A program made the position numbers and the translations under genes. A stretch of DNA of 64,000 nucleotides from Rubrivirga sp046845755 (GTDB lineage: Bacteria > Bacteroidota > Rhodothermia > Rhodothermales > Rubricoccaceae), in contig NZ_CP177357.1 in assembly GCF_046845755.1 (NCBI RefSeq), positions 682,001 to 746,000 of the forward strand. Reading direction: 5' to 3'. Each line of letters begins with the position of its first letter. Position 1 is the stretch's first letter. The notes beneath the pieces were generated by a model. The model worked only from the letters and a program-made list of their open reading frames with translations. It had not been told where the DNA came from and did no database searches. Positions 56,789-64,000 of the stretch are shown here, piece by piece.

Positions 56789-56797
56789 TACTCTCCG
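56789..56797 (+). promoter_or_regulatory. Candidate -7 box TACTCTCCG before ppk2
   Basis: TACTCTCCG lies 23 bases before the ppk2 ATG, matching the spacing of the boxes before icmF and carbonic anhydrase. Confidence 0.4.
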
Positions 56798-56820
56798 GTC
56801 TCCGACCGCCCCCGCCCCCG

Positions 56821-57630
56821 ATGACCGGCCCCTATCGCATCGCCCCCGGCGAGACCGTCGACCTCGCCGACCGCGCCACCGACGACGACGGCGGCCTCGA
56901 CGAAGACGCCGCCCGCGAGCAGCTCAAGGAGAACGTCCAGAAGCTCCGCGAGCTCCAGGAGCGCCTCTACGCCGAGGGCGAGAACGCCGTGCTCGTCGTG
57001 CTCCAGGCCATGGACGCCGGCGGCAAGGACTCGACCACCAAGCACGTCTTCGGCGCGCTCAACCCCCAGGGCGTCCGCGTCGCCAGCTTCAAGGCGCCGA
57101 CGGACCTAGAGAAGGACCACGACTTCCTGTGGCGCGTCCACCACAAGGCCCCGCGCGCGGGCATGATCCGCGTGTTCAACCGGTCGCACTACGAGGACGT
57201 GCTGATCGTCAAGGTCCACGAGTGGGCCTCGCCGGAGACGATTGAGCGGCGCTACGGCCACATCCGCGCGTTCGAGGAGCTGCTGGCGGACGCCGGCACC
57301 CGCGTCGTCAAGGTGATGCTCCACATCTCGAAGGACTACCAGCTCGAGCGCTTCCGGCGTCGCCTGGAGCGGCCCGACAAGCACTGGAAGTTCAACCCCG
57401 ACGACTTGGTCGAGCGCGAGCTCTGGGACGACTACATGCGCGCCTTCGAGACGGCCATCGAGCGGACGAGCACCGAGGCCGCGCCGTGGTACGTCGTCCC
57501 CGCCGAGACGCGGTGGTACCGCGACTTGGTCGTGAGCCAGATCCTGCTCGACACCCTGGAGCGGATCGACCCGCAGTACCCGGCGCCCGACTTCGACCCG
57601 CACGACTACCCGCCGGACGGGATCGAGTAG
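56821..57630 (+). CDS. ppk2: Class III-type polyphosphate kinase 2
   Basis: This 269-residue PPK2 has Walker A in LQAMDAGGKDST (64-70), a lysine/arginine-rich polyphosphate channel, and the Walker B/lid region FNRSHYEDVLIVKVHEW (119-135), in the form I associate with class III rather than class I/II. Later motifs include HISKDYQLERFRRRL, KHWKFNPDDL and APWYVVPAETRWYRDL. Such enzymes phosphorylate AMP and ADP from polyphosphate in the cytosol, linking stored phosphate to ATP supply. ATG 56821 is preceded by a C-rich leader with no Shine-Dalgarno. Confidence 0.9.
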   Translation: MTGPYRIAPGETVDLADRATDDDGGLDEDAAREQLKENVQKLRELQERLYAEGENAVLVVLQAMDAGGKDSTTKHVFGALNPQGVRVASFKAPTDLEKDHDFLWRVHHKAPRAGMIRVFNRSHYEDVLIVKVHEWASPETIERRYGHIRAFEELLADAGTRVVKVMLHISKDYQLERFRRRLERPDKHWKFNPDDLVERELWDDYMRAFETAIERTSTEAAPWYVVPAETRWYRDLVVSQILLDTLERIDPQYPAPDFDPHDYPPDGIE

Positions 57631-57633
57631 GCG

Positions 57634-58521
57634 TCAGTCGGCGAGCGTCCGTGCCAGCGCGAGGGCGCCTTCGACCGGCTCGGCCTCACATTTCGAGACG
57701 GCCCAGCCGGGGAGGTGACGGGCGAGCGCGTCCGCCAGCGCGGTCCAGTACACGGGCTCGCCCGCCAGCCCGCCCGAGACCGCAAGCCGCGTGCGGACCG
57801 TGTCCCCAGCGCGCGTCGCCAGCCACCCGGCCTGCTTGGCGAGCGCGTTCGTCTCGGCGCGGAGCGCCGTCTCCGCCGCCCAGTCGCCGGCCTCGACGGC
57901 CGCGAGCAACAGGGGCGCGAACGTGCTGAGCGGCCGGGCGTCGTCGTAGACGGCGGCGACCACGTCGGCCGACGTGGCCAGGCCGTGGTGCTCGGCGGCG
58001 ATCGCGGGGAGCGCCGAGGGCGGGCCGCCGTCGAGCGCCGCGAGCAAGGCCCGGAGCGCGTGGCGCCCGAGCGCGGCGCCACTGCCGTCGTCGCCGAGGG
58101 CGGGGCCCCAGCCCCCCGCGCGCAGCGTCTCGCCCGCGTCCGTCCGGGCCAGCACCAGCGAGCCGGTGCCGACGAGCAGGACGGCGCCGCCCTCGTCGCC
58201 CCACGCCGCCCGATACGCGATGTCGGCGTCGTGCGTGACCACGAGCGGGGCGTCGAGCCCGAGCGCGTCGGCGATCGCCGTGCACACGTCGGGGCGCCCG
58301 GCGCCGGCCAGCCCGACGGCGACGCCCGCGAGCGGCACGTCGGGGAAGGCGTCGCGCGCCCAGGCGATCACGTCCGCGAGGGCGGCGGCGGCGGCGGCCG
58401 CGCCGTCCCGCGCGGCTTGCGCGCCGGGCCCGGAGAACGTCTCGCGGCGGGCGCCGGCCTCGGCGAGGGCGGCGGTCTTGGTGCCGCCGGCATCGACGCC
58501 GACGAAGAGCGGATCGGTCAC
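57634..58521 (-). CDS. BadF/N-acetylglucosamine kinase-like ATPase
   Basis: This 295-residue ASKHA-fold kinase has phosphate-1 motif FVGVDAGGTKT at the N-terminus, phosphate-2 LLVGTGSLVL with GGWGPALGDDGSG, and C-terminal LAVSGGLAG. The group includes eukaryote-type GlcNAc kinases and bacterial MurNAc/GlcNAc kinases used in cell-wall sugar recycling. GTG 58521 overlaps the stop of the upstream penicillin-acylase-like gene (GTGA), so the pair is co-translated. Its stop is convergent with ppk2 with a 3-base gap. The exact sugar is not deducible. Confidence 0.85.
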   Translation of the reverse strand: MTDPLFVGVDAGGTKTAALAEAGARRETFSGPGAQAARDGAAAAAAALADVIAWARDAFPDVPLAGVAVGLAGAGRPDVCTAIADALGLDAPLVVTHDADIAYRAAWGDEGGAVLLVGTGSLVLARTDAGETLRAGGWGPALGDDGSGAALGRHALRALLAALDGGPPSALPAIAAEHHGLATSADVVAAVYDDARPLSTFAPLLLAAVEAGDWAAETALRAETNALAKQAGWLATRAGDTVRTRLAVSGGLAGEPVYWTALADALARHLPGWAVSKCEAEPVEGALALARTLAD

Positions 58522-60479
58522 GAGGCGGGCGTCAGGCGGAGGCGGGCGGCGGGCATCGGGGCGCGGGCGTCGAGCGAGAGCGTCCGGCCCTCGGGGCCCG
58601 CCAACTCCACGGCGTCGACCGCCCCGCGCAGCGCGGGCGTCCGGATCTCGACGCGGCTGCGCGCCAGGTCGGTCCGCACAGTCCACACCGCGAGCGGGGC
58701 CGGGACGCCGTCGAAGACGAGCGACGGGCCGGGGCGGAGCGCGGTCGGGTGCCCGCCGGGCGGGCCGAAGCCGTCGCGGAACCGGCGCGCGGCGCCGCCG
58801 CCTCGGCCGCCGAGGACGGGGAACTGCGGCCCGCCCTGGAGCCGACCCCAGCGCCAGTCGGTCGGGAGCGGCCCGTAGCGGTCGCGGAGCTCGGCCCGGG
58901 CGATCCGCAGGGTCGAGGGCAAGAGGGCCGCGTCGAGCGAGTCGGCGGGGTCGGGAAAGTGGCCGGTGAACTCGCGGTGGGCGACCAGCCACCACTCAAA
59001 GAGCGACGGGGCGATGGCGTCCGGGGCGTAGGCGCCGTCCCAGCCGTTGAGGTAGGCGTACGGGCCCTGGAGCACGTCTGCCAGCGAGTCGCGCGCGCCG
59101 AGCCCGCGGACGAGCGCCGTGATCTGAGACCGCGCCCAGCCGCTCACCACGTCGCGCGTGCCCGGGCGCAGCGTCCCCGACGAGTCGGCCGCGACGGTGT
59201 CGGGGGGGGCGTCGCTCGGCCGCTCGCGCAGGGCCAGGACGGAGAGGGCGTACCGCGCGAGTGTGTCGCCGGCAACGAGGACGGCGCCGCCGGACTGGCC
59301 CGCGACCGTCGGGCGGCCCAGGACGCGGAACGCGCCCCGACGCGCCAGCAGGCCTGCGCCGTCGGCGATCGAGAACGGGATCGTGCGGCCGGCGCGCAAG
59401 GCCGCGAAGGCGGCGAGGTCGGTGCCCAGCCCGAAGCCGGCCCACTCGACCCGCCAGCCGGACGAGTCGGCAGCGGTCGAGTCGGTCGCCGCGCGGCTCG
59501 CGCGGAGCACCAGCCCGGTCGTGTCTCGGGCGACGGCCAACAGCGTCTCGTCCCCGTCGCGCTCCACGATCCGGCTGTGGACGACGGGCGGCAGCGCGCC
59601 CGAGTAGGGGACGAGCCGCACGCGCGAGCCGGTCAGCATCGCCCAGCCGAGCCCGTCGGCGACGCCGCCCGGGGCGGACAGCGTGCCCGGTGTGGTCAGG
59701 GCGACGGCCGCGCGCTGCGGCGTCCGCAAGATCACCGGGGCGATGGCGGCGAGCGCGGAGGTGCCGCCGCCGATCTGGTGGACGAGCGTGCCCGTCGGCA
59801 GGGCATAGGCCCGGTCGAACCCGCCGCCCGGCGCGCCCAGGAACGCGCGGAAGGCGGAGTCGGCGGTCAGGAAGCGGGCGACGGCGGTGTCGGCGCGGGC
59901 GGCCCGGCGCCACGTGGAGTCGGCGGCCGGCGCGGGCGCGGCGAGGTAGGCGTGCAGGCGCTCGGCCGCGAGCGCGTCCCACGGGTCGGACGGCCCGGGC
60001 ACCACGTCGGCGGCCAGGAAGCCGTCGCCCTGGACGACCCCGGGCTCAGCGAACCCGGCCGAGACGCCCCGGGCGTAGGCGTCGAGCACGGCGCGGTCGG
60101 CCTCGTCGAGCTCGGCGTAGGTGCGGCGCGCGAGCGAAGCGAACCCCAAGGTCCTGGCGTGGAGGTCCAGCGCGCGGCCCTCGTCGCCGAACCACTCGGC
60201 CAGGGTCCCACGCGCGGCTTGCCGCCAGATGGCGACGGTCCACCCGTGATCGGCGGCGTGCGCGTACCCGAGTCCGGCCGCGAGGGCGACCTCGTCGGGG
60301 CCCTCCACCCAGACGCGCCCGCTGTCGTCCCAGGCCACCTCGGCGGCCCCGGTCAGCCCGGCGATTTCCAGCGTCCCCTCGCGGGGCGCCGTGGTGCCGT
60401 AGGCGAGGAACCACGCCGTCGTCGCGAGCAGGGCCACCAGCGCCACGACGGCGCCGACGATCAACAGGAGACGAGCCAC
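58518..60479 (-). CDS. Penicillin acylase-like Ntn hydrolase homologue, degenerate
   Basis: This 653-residue protein has an N-terminal membrane helix (about 5-28, signal anchor or signal peptide) and family features in the first half: WDDSGRVWVEGPDEVALAAGLGYAHAADHGW, RGTLAEWFGDEG, DRAVLDAYARGVSAG. At the expected Gly-Ser-Asn nucleophile site it reads GGGTSALAA (Thr240-Ser241), and I see no Asn-Asp-Pro-His motif after it. The C-terminal SLFEWWLVAHREF and RYGPLPTDWRWGRLQG fit the family. It may be inactive, use Thr as nucleophile, or have a changed substrate. It is translationally coupled with the sugar kinase. Confidence 0.78.
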   Translation of the reverse strand: MARLLLIVGAVVALVALLATTAWFLAYGTTAPREGTLEIAGLTGAAEVAWDDSGRVWVEGPDEVALAAGLGYAHAADHGWTVAIWRQAARGTLAEWFGDEGRALDLHARTLGFASLARRTYAELDEADRAVLDAYARGVSAGFAEPGVVQGDGFLAADVVPGPSDPWDALAAERLHAYLAAPAPAADSTWRRAARADTAVARFLTADSAFRAFLGAPGGGFDRAYALPTGTLVHQIGGGTSALAAIAPVILRTPQRAAVALTTPGTLSAPGGVADGLGWAMLTGSRVRLVPYSGALPPVVHSRIVERDGDETLLAVARDTTGLVLRASRAATDSTAADSSGWRVEWAGFGLGTDLAAFAALRAGRTIPFSIADGAGLLARRGAFRVLGRPTVAGQSGGAVLVAGDTLARYALSVLALRERPSDAPPDTVAADSSGTLRPGTRDVVSGWARSQITALVRGLGARDSLADVLQGPYAYLNGWDGAYAPDAIAPSLFEWWLVAHREFTGHFPDPADSLDAALLPSTLRIARAELRDRYGPLPTDWRWGRLQGGPQFPVLGGRGGGAARRFRDGFGPPGGHPTALRPGPSLVFDGVPAPLAVWTVRTDLARSRVEIRTPALRGAVDAVELAGPEGRTLSLDARAPMPAARLRLTPAS

Positions 60480-60650
60480 GGGCGGGGGGAGAGGGGAGGG
60501 GAAGCTAGCGGTGTCGGCGGGTCGTACTCACGAGCGCCGTCCGGGTTGTCAGTGGCCCGCGTTGTCAGTGAGCGGTGGGACGGTCGTCGGTAATCCGGTA
60601 CCGGCCCCGCCAAAGGGTCTCATGCTTGCGGAGGTCAATCCGAGATTTCC

Positions 60651-60727
60651 GACGACCGACGACCGACGACCGACGACCGACGACCGACGACCGACGACCG
60701 ACGACCGACGACCGACGACCGACGACC
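60651..60727. repeat. GACGACC heptanucleotide tandem repeat, 11 copies
   Basis: There are eleven perfect 7-base units, ending three bases before the polX stop codon. It is non-coding and lies in the 251-base gap between polX (-) and the penicillin-acylase-like gene (-). Perfect identity indicates recent expansion, a likely variable-number locus. Confidence 0.95.
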
Positions 60728-60730
60728 GGC

Positions 60731-62380
60731 TCACCGGTCACCCAGCCACGTCGCCAGCTCGTCGGCCGATTTCGCCGTCAGCGAGTCCGCCGCCGTGAGC
60801 CCGCCCTTCTGCGCCGAGGCCACGCCCCAGCGCGTCGCGTCGAGCCCGTCGACCGAGTGCGCGTCGGGGTTGATCGAGACGGGCACGCCGCGCTCGACGG
60901 CGCCGCGCACGAACCGCCAGTCGACGTCGAGCCGCCAGGGGCTGGCGTTGAGCTCGACGGCGACGCCGTGCTCGGCGCACGCATCGAGGACGGCCTCGTG
61001 GTCGAGCGGGTAGCCCTCGCGGCGGAGCAGGAGCCGCCCCGTCGGGTGCCCGAGCACGTGGACGTGCGGGTTCGCGACCGCCGCGACGACGCGCGCCGTG
61101 GCCTCGTCCTCGGTCATGTTGAACCCCGTGTGGACGCTGGCGACGACCACGTCGAGGCCGGCGAGCACGTCGTCGGGGAAGTCCATCGCGCCCTCGTTCA
61201 AGATGTCGACCTCCGAGCCGTGGAAGACGCGGAAGTCGACGCCCTCCGCCGCGTAGTCGGCGTTGAGCTGGCGGACCGCCTCGCCCTGCTGGTCGAGCTC
61301 CTCGATGCTGAGCCCGTGCGCGATCTGCAGGCTCCGGCTGTGGTCGCAGACGCCGAAGTACGTCAGCCCCCGCTCGCGGGCCGCGTCGCACATCTCGCGC
61401 AGCGTGTGCGCGCCATCGCTGGCCGTCGTGTGGTTGTGGATGGTGCCCTGGAGGTCGGCCGTGCGGACGAGCGTGGGGAGCGGGCCCTCGGCGGCGACCG
61501 TCAGCCAGTGCGGGTCGTCGCGCAACGGCGCGGTGATCGGCTGGAGCCCGGCGGCGGCGTAGATCGCATCCTCGTCGCCCGCGTCCGCCAGCGGCGCGAG
61601 CGCGGCCACGGCGTCGACGTGCTCGGCCGGCCCGGTGCGCTCGAACCAGACGCGCCCGAACGCCGCGTCGCCCGAGGTCCAGACCGTCAGGGGCAGGCCG
61701 AGCGGCAGCGTCGCCGTCACGCGGTCGTCGGCCGTCTCGGCGTCGAGGCCAAGCGCGGCCGCCACCTCCGTCGGGGTGCCGACAGCGACGAGGTCGGCGC
61801 GGTCGACGACGTTGCACTGGCGGCGGACCGGGCCCGCCATCTCGGCGCGGAGCCCGGCGGCACGGAGGCGGTCGCGGACCGCGACCGCTTCGAGCGCCAC
61901 GTCGCGCAGGTGCGCCTTGCCCCGGTACGCCTTGAGCGCCTCGACGCCCGCCAGGATGTTGACGACGGTCTTGGCCCCGAACCCGGGCAGCGCCGCCAGC
62001 CGCCCGGCCGCCGCCGCCGTTTCCAGGTCCTCGATCGAGGTCACGCCGGCGTCCTGCCACAGCACGCGGACCTTCTTGACGCCCAGCCCCTTGACGCGGA
62101 GCACCTCGGGGAGCCCGGGCGGCAGCGCCTGGAGCATCGTCTCCGTGACGCCCATCACGCCGGTCGCGGCGAACTCGGCGATCTCGGCCGCGAGCCCCTT
62201 CCCGATCCCCTGCACGCCGACGAGCTCGCCCGCTTGCGCCAGCTCGACGGCCGACTCTTCCAACCGCTCGACGGCGCGGGCGCCGGACGCGTAGGCGCGG
62301 GCCCGGAACGGGTTGCCGCCGGTCAGCTCGACGAGGTCGGCGGTGAGCTTGAGCTGCTGGGCGACGGCTTTGTTGGTCAT
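60731..62380 (-). CDS. polX: PolX-like protein: degenerate polymerase, intact PHP phosphoesterase
   Basis: This 549-residue protein has N-terminal helix-hairpin-helix motifs (LVGVQGIGKGLA, VLRVKGLGVKKV, LPGFGAKTVVNIL), a Pol X-like palm, and a C-terminal PHP domain. The palm has lost catalytic features: GPVRR (183-187) replaces GSxRR, and the Asp-x-Asp pair is replaced by VVDRADLV (Asp193/Asp196). The PHP domain keeps all expected metal ligands: His315, His317, Asp322, His347, Glu390, His417, His445, Asp506, His508. It likely acts as a 3'-5' exonuclease or phosphoesterase rather than a repair polymerase. ATG 62380 is preferred; ATG 62394 would add five residues. It is divergent from the S41 protease. 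Confidence 0.85.
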   Translation of the reverse strand: MTNKAVAQQLKLTADLVELTGGNPFRARAYASGARAVERLEESAVELAQAGELVGVQGIGKGLAAEIAEFAATGVMGVTETMLQALPPGLPEVLRVKGLGVKKVRVLWQDAGVTSIEDLETAAAAGRLAALPGFGAKTVVNILAGVEALKAYRGKAHLRDVALEAVAVRDRLRAAGLRAEMAGPVRRQCNVVDRADLVAVGTPTEVAAALGLDAETADDRVTATLPLGLPLTVWTSGDAAFGRVWFERTGPAEHVDAVAALAPLADAGDEDAIYAAAGLQPITAPLRDDPHWLTVAAEGPLPTLVRTADLQGTIHNHTTASDGAHTLREMCDAARERGLTYFGVCDHSRSLQIAHGLSIEELDQQGEAVRQLNADYAAEGVDFRVFHGSEVDILNEGAMDFPDDVLAGLDVVVASVHTGFNMTEDEATARVVAAVANPHVHVLGHPTGRLLLRREGYPLDHEAVLDACAEHGVAVELNASPWRLDVDWRFVRGAVERGVPVSINPDAHSVDGLDATRWGVASAQKGGLTAADSLTAKSADELATWLGDR

Positions 62381-62612
62381 GCGGAGGGCGGGCATTTTTG
62401 GGGTCGGGAGGTTCCTCGCGCGAGCGGCAAAGGTTCCTCCCGGTGCGCGCGGCGCGGCCGCCGTGGGCGAGAATCGGAGGGCGCAAGCGCTGGGGAGGCA
62501 CGGACGGGCCCGCGATGCCGATCTTGAAAGGACTGAGAACCGCCGCGCCGGCGGCCGGGCTGGCACCAACGCCACCCACGCGCCGTTGGAACTGCCCCCG
62601 CCCCCCGCACGC

Positions 62613-64000
62613 ATGCTCCGTTCCCGCTTTGCCCCCATCCTCGGCGCCGGTGCGCTCGCCGCCGCCCTCCTGGTGGGCGTCCAGGTCCAAGACGCCGTCT
62701 CCGGCTCCGAGGACGTCGAGCAGCTCCGCAAGATCGAGGAGGCCTACGAGTACATCACCCGGTCCTACGTCGAGGAGGTCGACTCGTCCGAGCTGGCCGA
62801 GGCCGCCATCGAGGGGATGCTCGCCGACCTCGACCCCCACTCCATCTACATCTCGACCGACGAGATGCGCCGCGTCCGCGAGAGCTTCAACGCCAGCTTC
62901 GACGGGATCGGCATCTACTACGAGTTCATCGAGGCCGGCGACGCCGACACGCTCGTCGTGCTGATGCCGATTGCGGGCGGGCCGTCGGACGAGGCCGGCC
63001 TCCACGCGGGCGACCGGATCGTCGAGATCGGCGGCGAGAGCGCCATCGGGATCGACACCGAGGGCGTCCAGAGCCGGCTCAAGGGGCCGCGCGGCACGAC
63101 CGTCGACATCGTCGTCGAGCGCCCGGGCTACTCCGAGACGCTCCGCTACACCATCACGCGCGACCGCATCCCGCTCGACACCGTCATCGCCAGCTACATG
63201 GTCGACGACCGGACGGGCTTGATCAAGCTCCAGCGCTTTGCGCGGACCAGCCACGACGAGGTCCGCGAGGCCATCCGCGACCTCAAGCGCCAGGGCATGG
63301 AACGCCTCGTCTTCGACCTGCGCGGGAATGCCGGCGGGCTCCTCGATCAGGCCTACGCCATCGCCGACGAGTTCCTGGGCGCGGGCGAGATGATCGTCTA
63401 CACCGACAGCCGCCACGCGGCGAACCGCCGCCAGTACCGCGCCACCTCGGGCGGCATCTTCGAGGACGCCCCGGTGATCGTCCTCATCGACGAGAACTCC
63501 GCGAGCGCGTCGGAGATCGTCGCGGGCGCGCTCCAGGACCACGACCGCGGCTACCTCGTCGGGCGCCGCTCGTTCGGCAAGGGGCTCGTCCAGCAGCAGT
63601 TCCCGATGTCCGACGGCTCGGTCCTGCAGATGACCGTCTCGCGCTACTTCACGCCGTCGGGCCGCCTCATCCAGACAGCATATGAGGTCGGCGAGGGCGA
63701 CGAGGCGTACTTCGAGGCCAAGCGCGACCTGCGCGGCACCGTCGAGGGCCAGCTCGCCGAGACCGGCGGGGCCGTCGACTCGCGCGTGTTCGGGGCGTCC
63801 GTCCCGGACTCGCTGACGTTCAAGACGGCCGGCGGCCGCACCGTCTTCGGCGGCGGCGGCATCCTGCCCGACTACCTCGTCGCGCGGGACTCGCTCTCGC
63901 CCGCGCTCCGGACCGTCATCGGCAAGCGCTACGACGACGTGTTCGCGCGTGAGGAGGTCGAGCGCCGCGGCGAGGCGTTCCGCACGTCGTGGGAGGGCCG
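62613..64000 (+). CDS. S41-family C-terminal processing peptidase, 3'-partial
   Basis: The frame is open from ATG 62613 to the window end (462 complete codons). A signal peptide or anchor (residues about 5-25, APILGAGALAAALLVGV) leads into a helical region with LADLDPHSIYIS. A PDZ domain follows (about 85-170, GIGIYYEF, GGPSDEAGLHAGDRI). The S41 protease core has LRGNAGGLLDQA, catalytic Ser298 in ENSASASEI and Lys323 in RSFGKGLVQ, 25 residues apart as in Ctp proteases. A later YFTPSGRLIQ segment follows. It should be a periplasmic protease trimming C-termini of envelope proteins. The end lies outside the window. Confidence 0.92.
   Translation, partial: MLRSRFAPILGAGALAAALLVGVQVQDAVSGSEDVEQLRKIEEAYEYITRSYVEEVDSSELAEAAIEGMLADLDPHSIYISTDEMRRVRESFNASFDGIGIYYEFIEAGDADTLVVLMPIAGGPSDEAGLHAGDRIVEIGGESAIGIDTEGVQSRLKGPRGTTVDIVVERPGYSETLRYTITRDRIPLDTVIASYMVDDRTGLIKLQRFARTSHDEVREAIRDLKRQGMERLVFDLRGNAGGLLDQAYAIADEFLGAGEMIVYTDSRHAANRRQYRATSGGIFEDAPVIVLIDENSASASEIVAGALQDHDRGYLVGRRSFGKGLVQQQFPMSDGSVLQMTVSRYFTPSGRLIQTAYEVGEGDEAYFEAKRDLRGTVEGQLAETGGAVDSRVFGASVPDSLTFKTAGGRTVFGGGGILPDYLVARDSLSPALRTVIGKRYDDVFAREEVERRGEAFRTSWEG

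Noticed and set aside
60651..60727. Possible CRISPR array
   Set aside because: It is a 7-base tandem repeat with no spacers and no cas genes in the window.
1..64000. Defence island, prophage, integrative element or secondary-metabolite cluster
   Set aside because: No integrase, transposase, phage structural gene, restriction-modification, toxin-antitoxin, PKS or NRPS gene was recognised; the YhaO/YhaN pair is a repair-type complex.

Overview
The window is a very GC-rich stretch of bacterial chromosome. Several traits point to Rhodothermota (Rhodothermia, Rubricoccaceae-like, e.g. Rubrivirga/Rubricoccus). One large secreted protein carries a type IX secretion-type C-terminal sorting domain. 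There is a Bacteroidota-type Wzi-family outer-membrane protein. Start codons follow C-rich leaders with no Shine-Dalgarno sequence, and candidate -7 promoter boxes resemble TAnnTTTG. This placement is inference: there is no rRNA or tRNA in the window to confirm it.

Layout. (1) 1-13562 is a surface-polysaccharide region. A tightly overlapped forward operon encodes a Wzy-like membrane protein (cut by the window edge), a GT4 glycosyltransferase, PglC-type phosphoglycosyl transferase, PglD, WbpB, WbpD, WbpE, PglE-like aminotransferase and a VanZ-like protein. A 941-bp repeat-rich island, a reverse-strand Wzi-family protein and the PglF dehydratase follow. PglF/E/D/C together make and load UDP-di-N-acetylbacillosamine. 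WbpB/E/D are three steps of the diacetamido-uronic acid route; WbpA and WbpI are not here. (2) 13855-19108: a secreted multi-domain PQQ-type sugar dehydrogenase and a DUF1080 lipoprotein. (3) 19279-24461: a YhaO/SbcD nuclease, a small two-helix membrane protein and a YhaN/SbcC-like ATPase. (4) 24524-34823: housekeeping and envelope genes (M14 peptidase, DinB, carbonic anhydrase, methylmalonyl-CoA mutase catalytic subunit, DoxX-like protein) among many small lipoproteins, several of them paralogous. (5) 34892-45028: a beta-1,2-glucan locus, a GH144-like protein followed by a roughly 2,900-residue cyclic beta-1,2-glucan synthase. (6) 45128-47062: an Old Yellow Enzyme and a peroxiredoxin that share an operator-like palindrome. 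(7) 47146-64000: IcmF (fused isobutyryl-CoA mutase), PabB-PabC, DUF937, class III PPK2, a GlcNAc-kinase-like/penicillin-acylase-like pair, a PolX with a degenerate polymerase centre, and an S41 protease cut by the window end.

There is no phage, integrase, IS transposase, CRISPR array, toxin-antitoxin or recognisable transcription factor. The most unusual signals are the nested palindromic repeat island at 8.2-9.1 kb, palindromic elements domesticated inside coding sequence (IcmF linker, C-terminus of the YhaO/YhaN middle gene), the shared redox operator, the recurrent -7-like box, and the apparently cytosolic GH144-like protein beside the cyclic glucan synthase.
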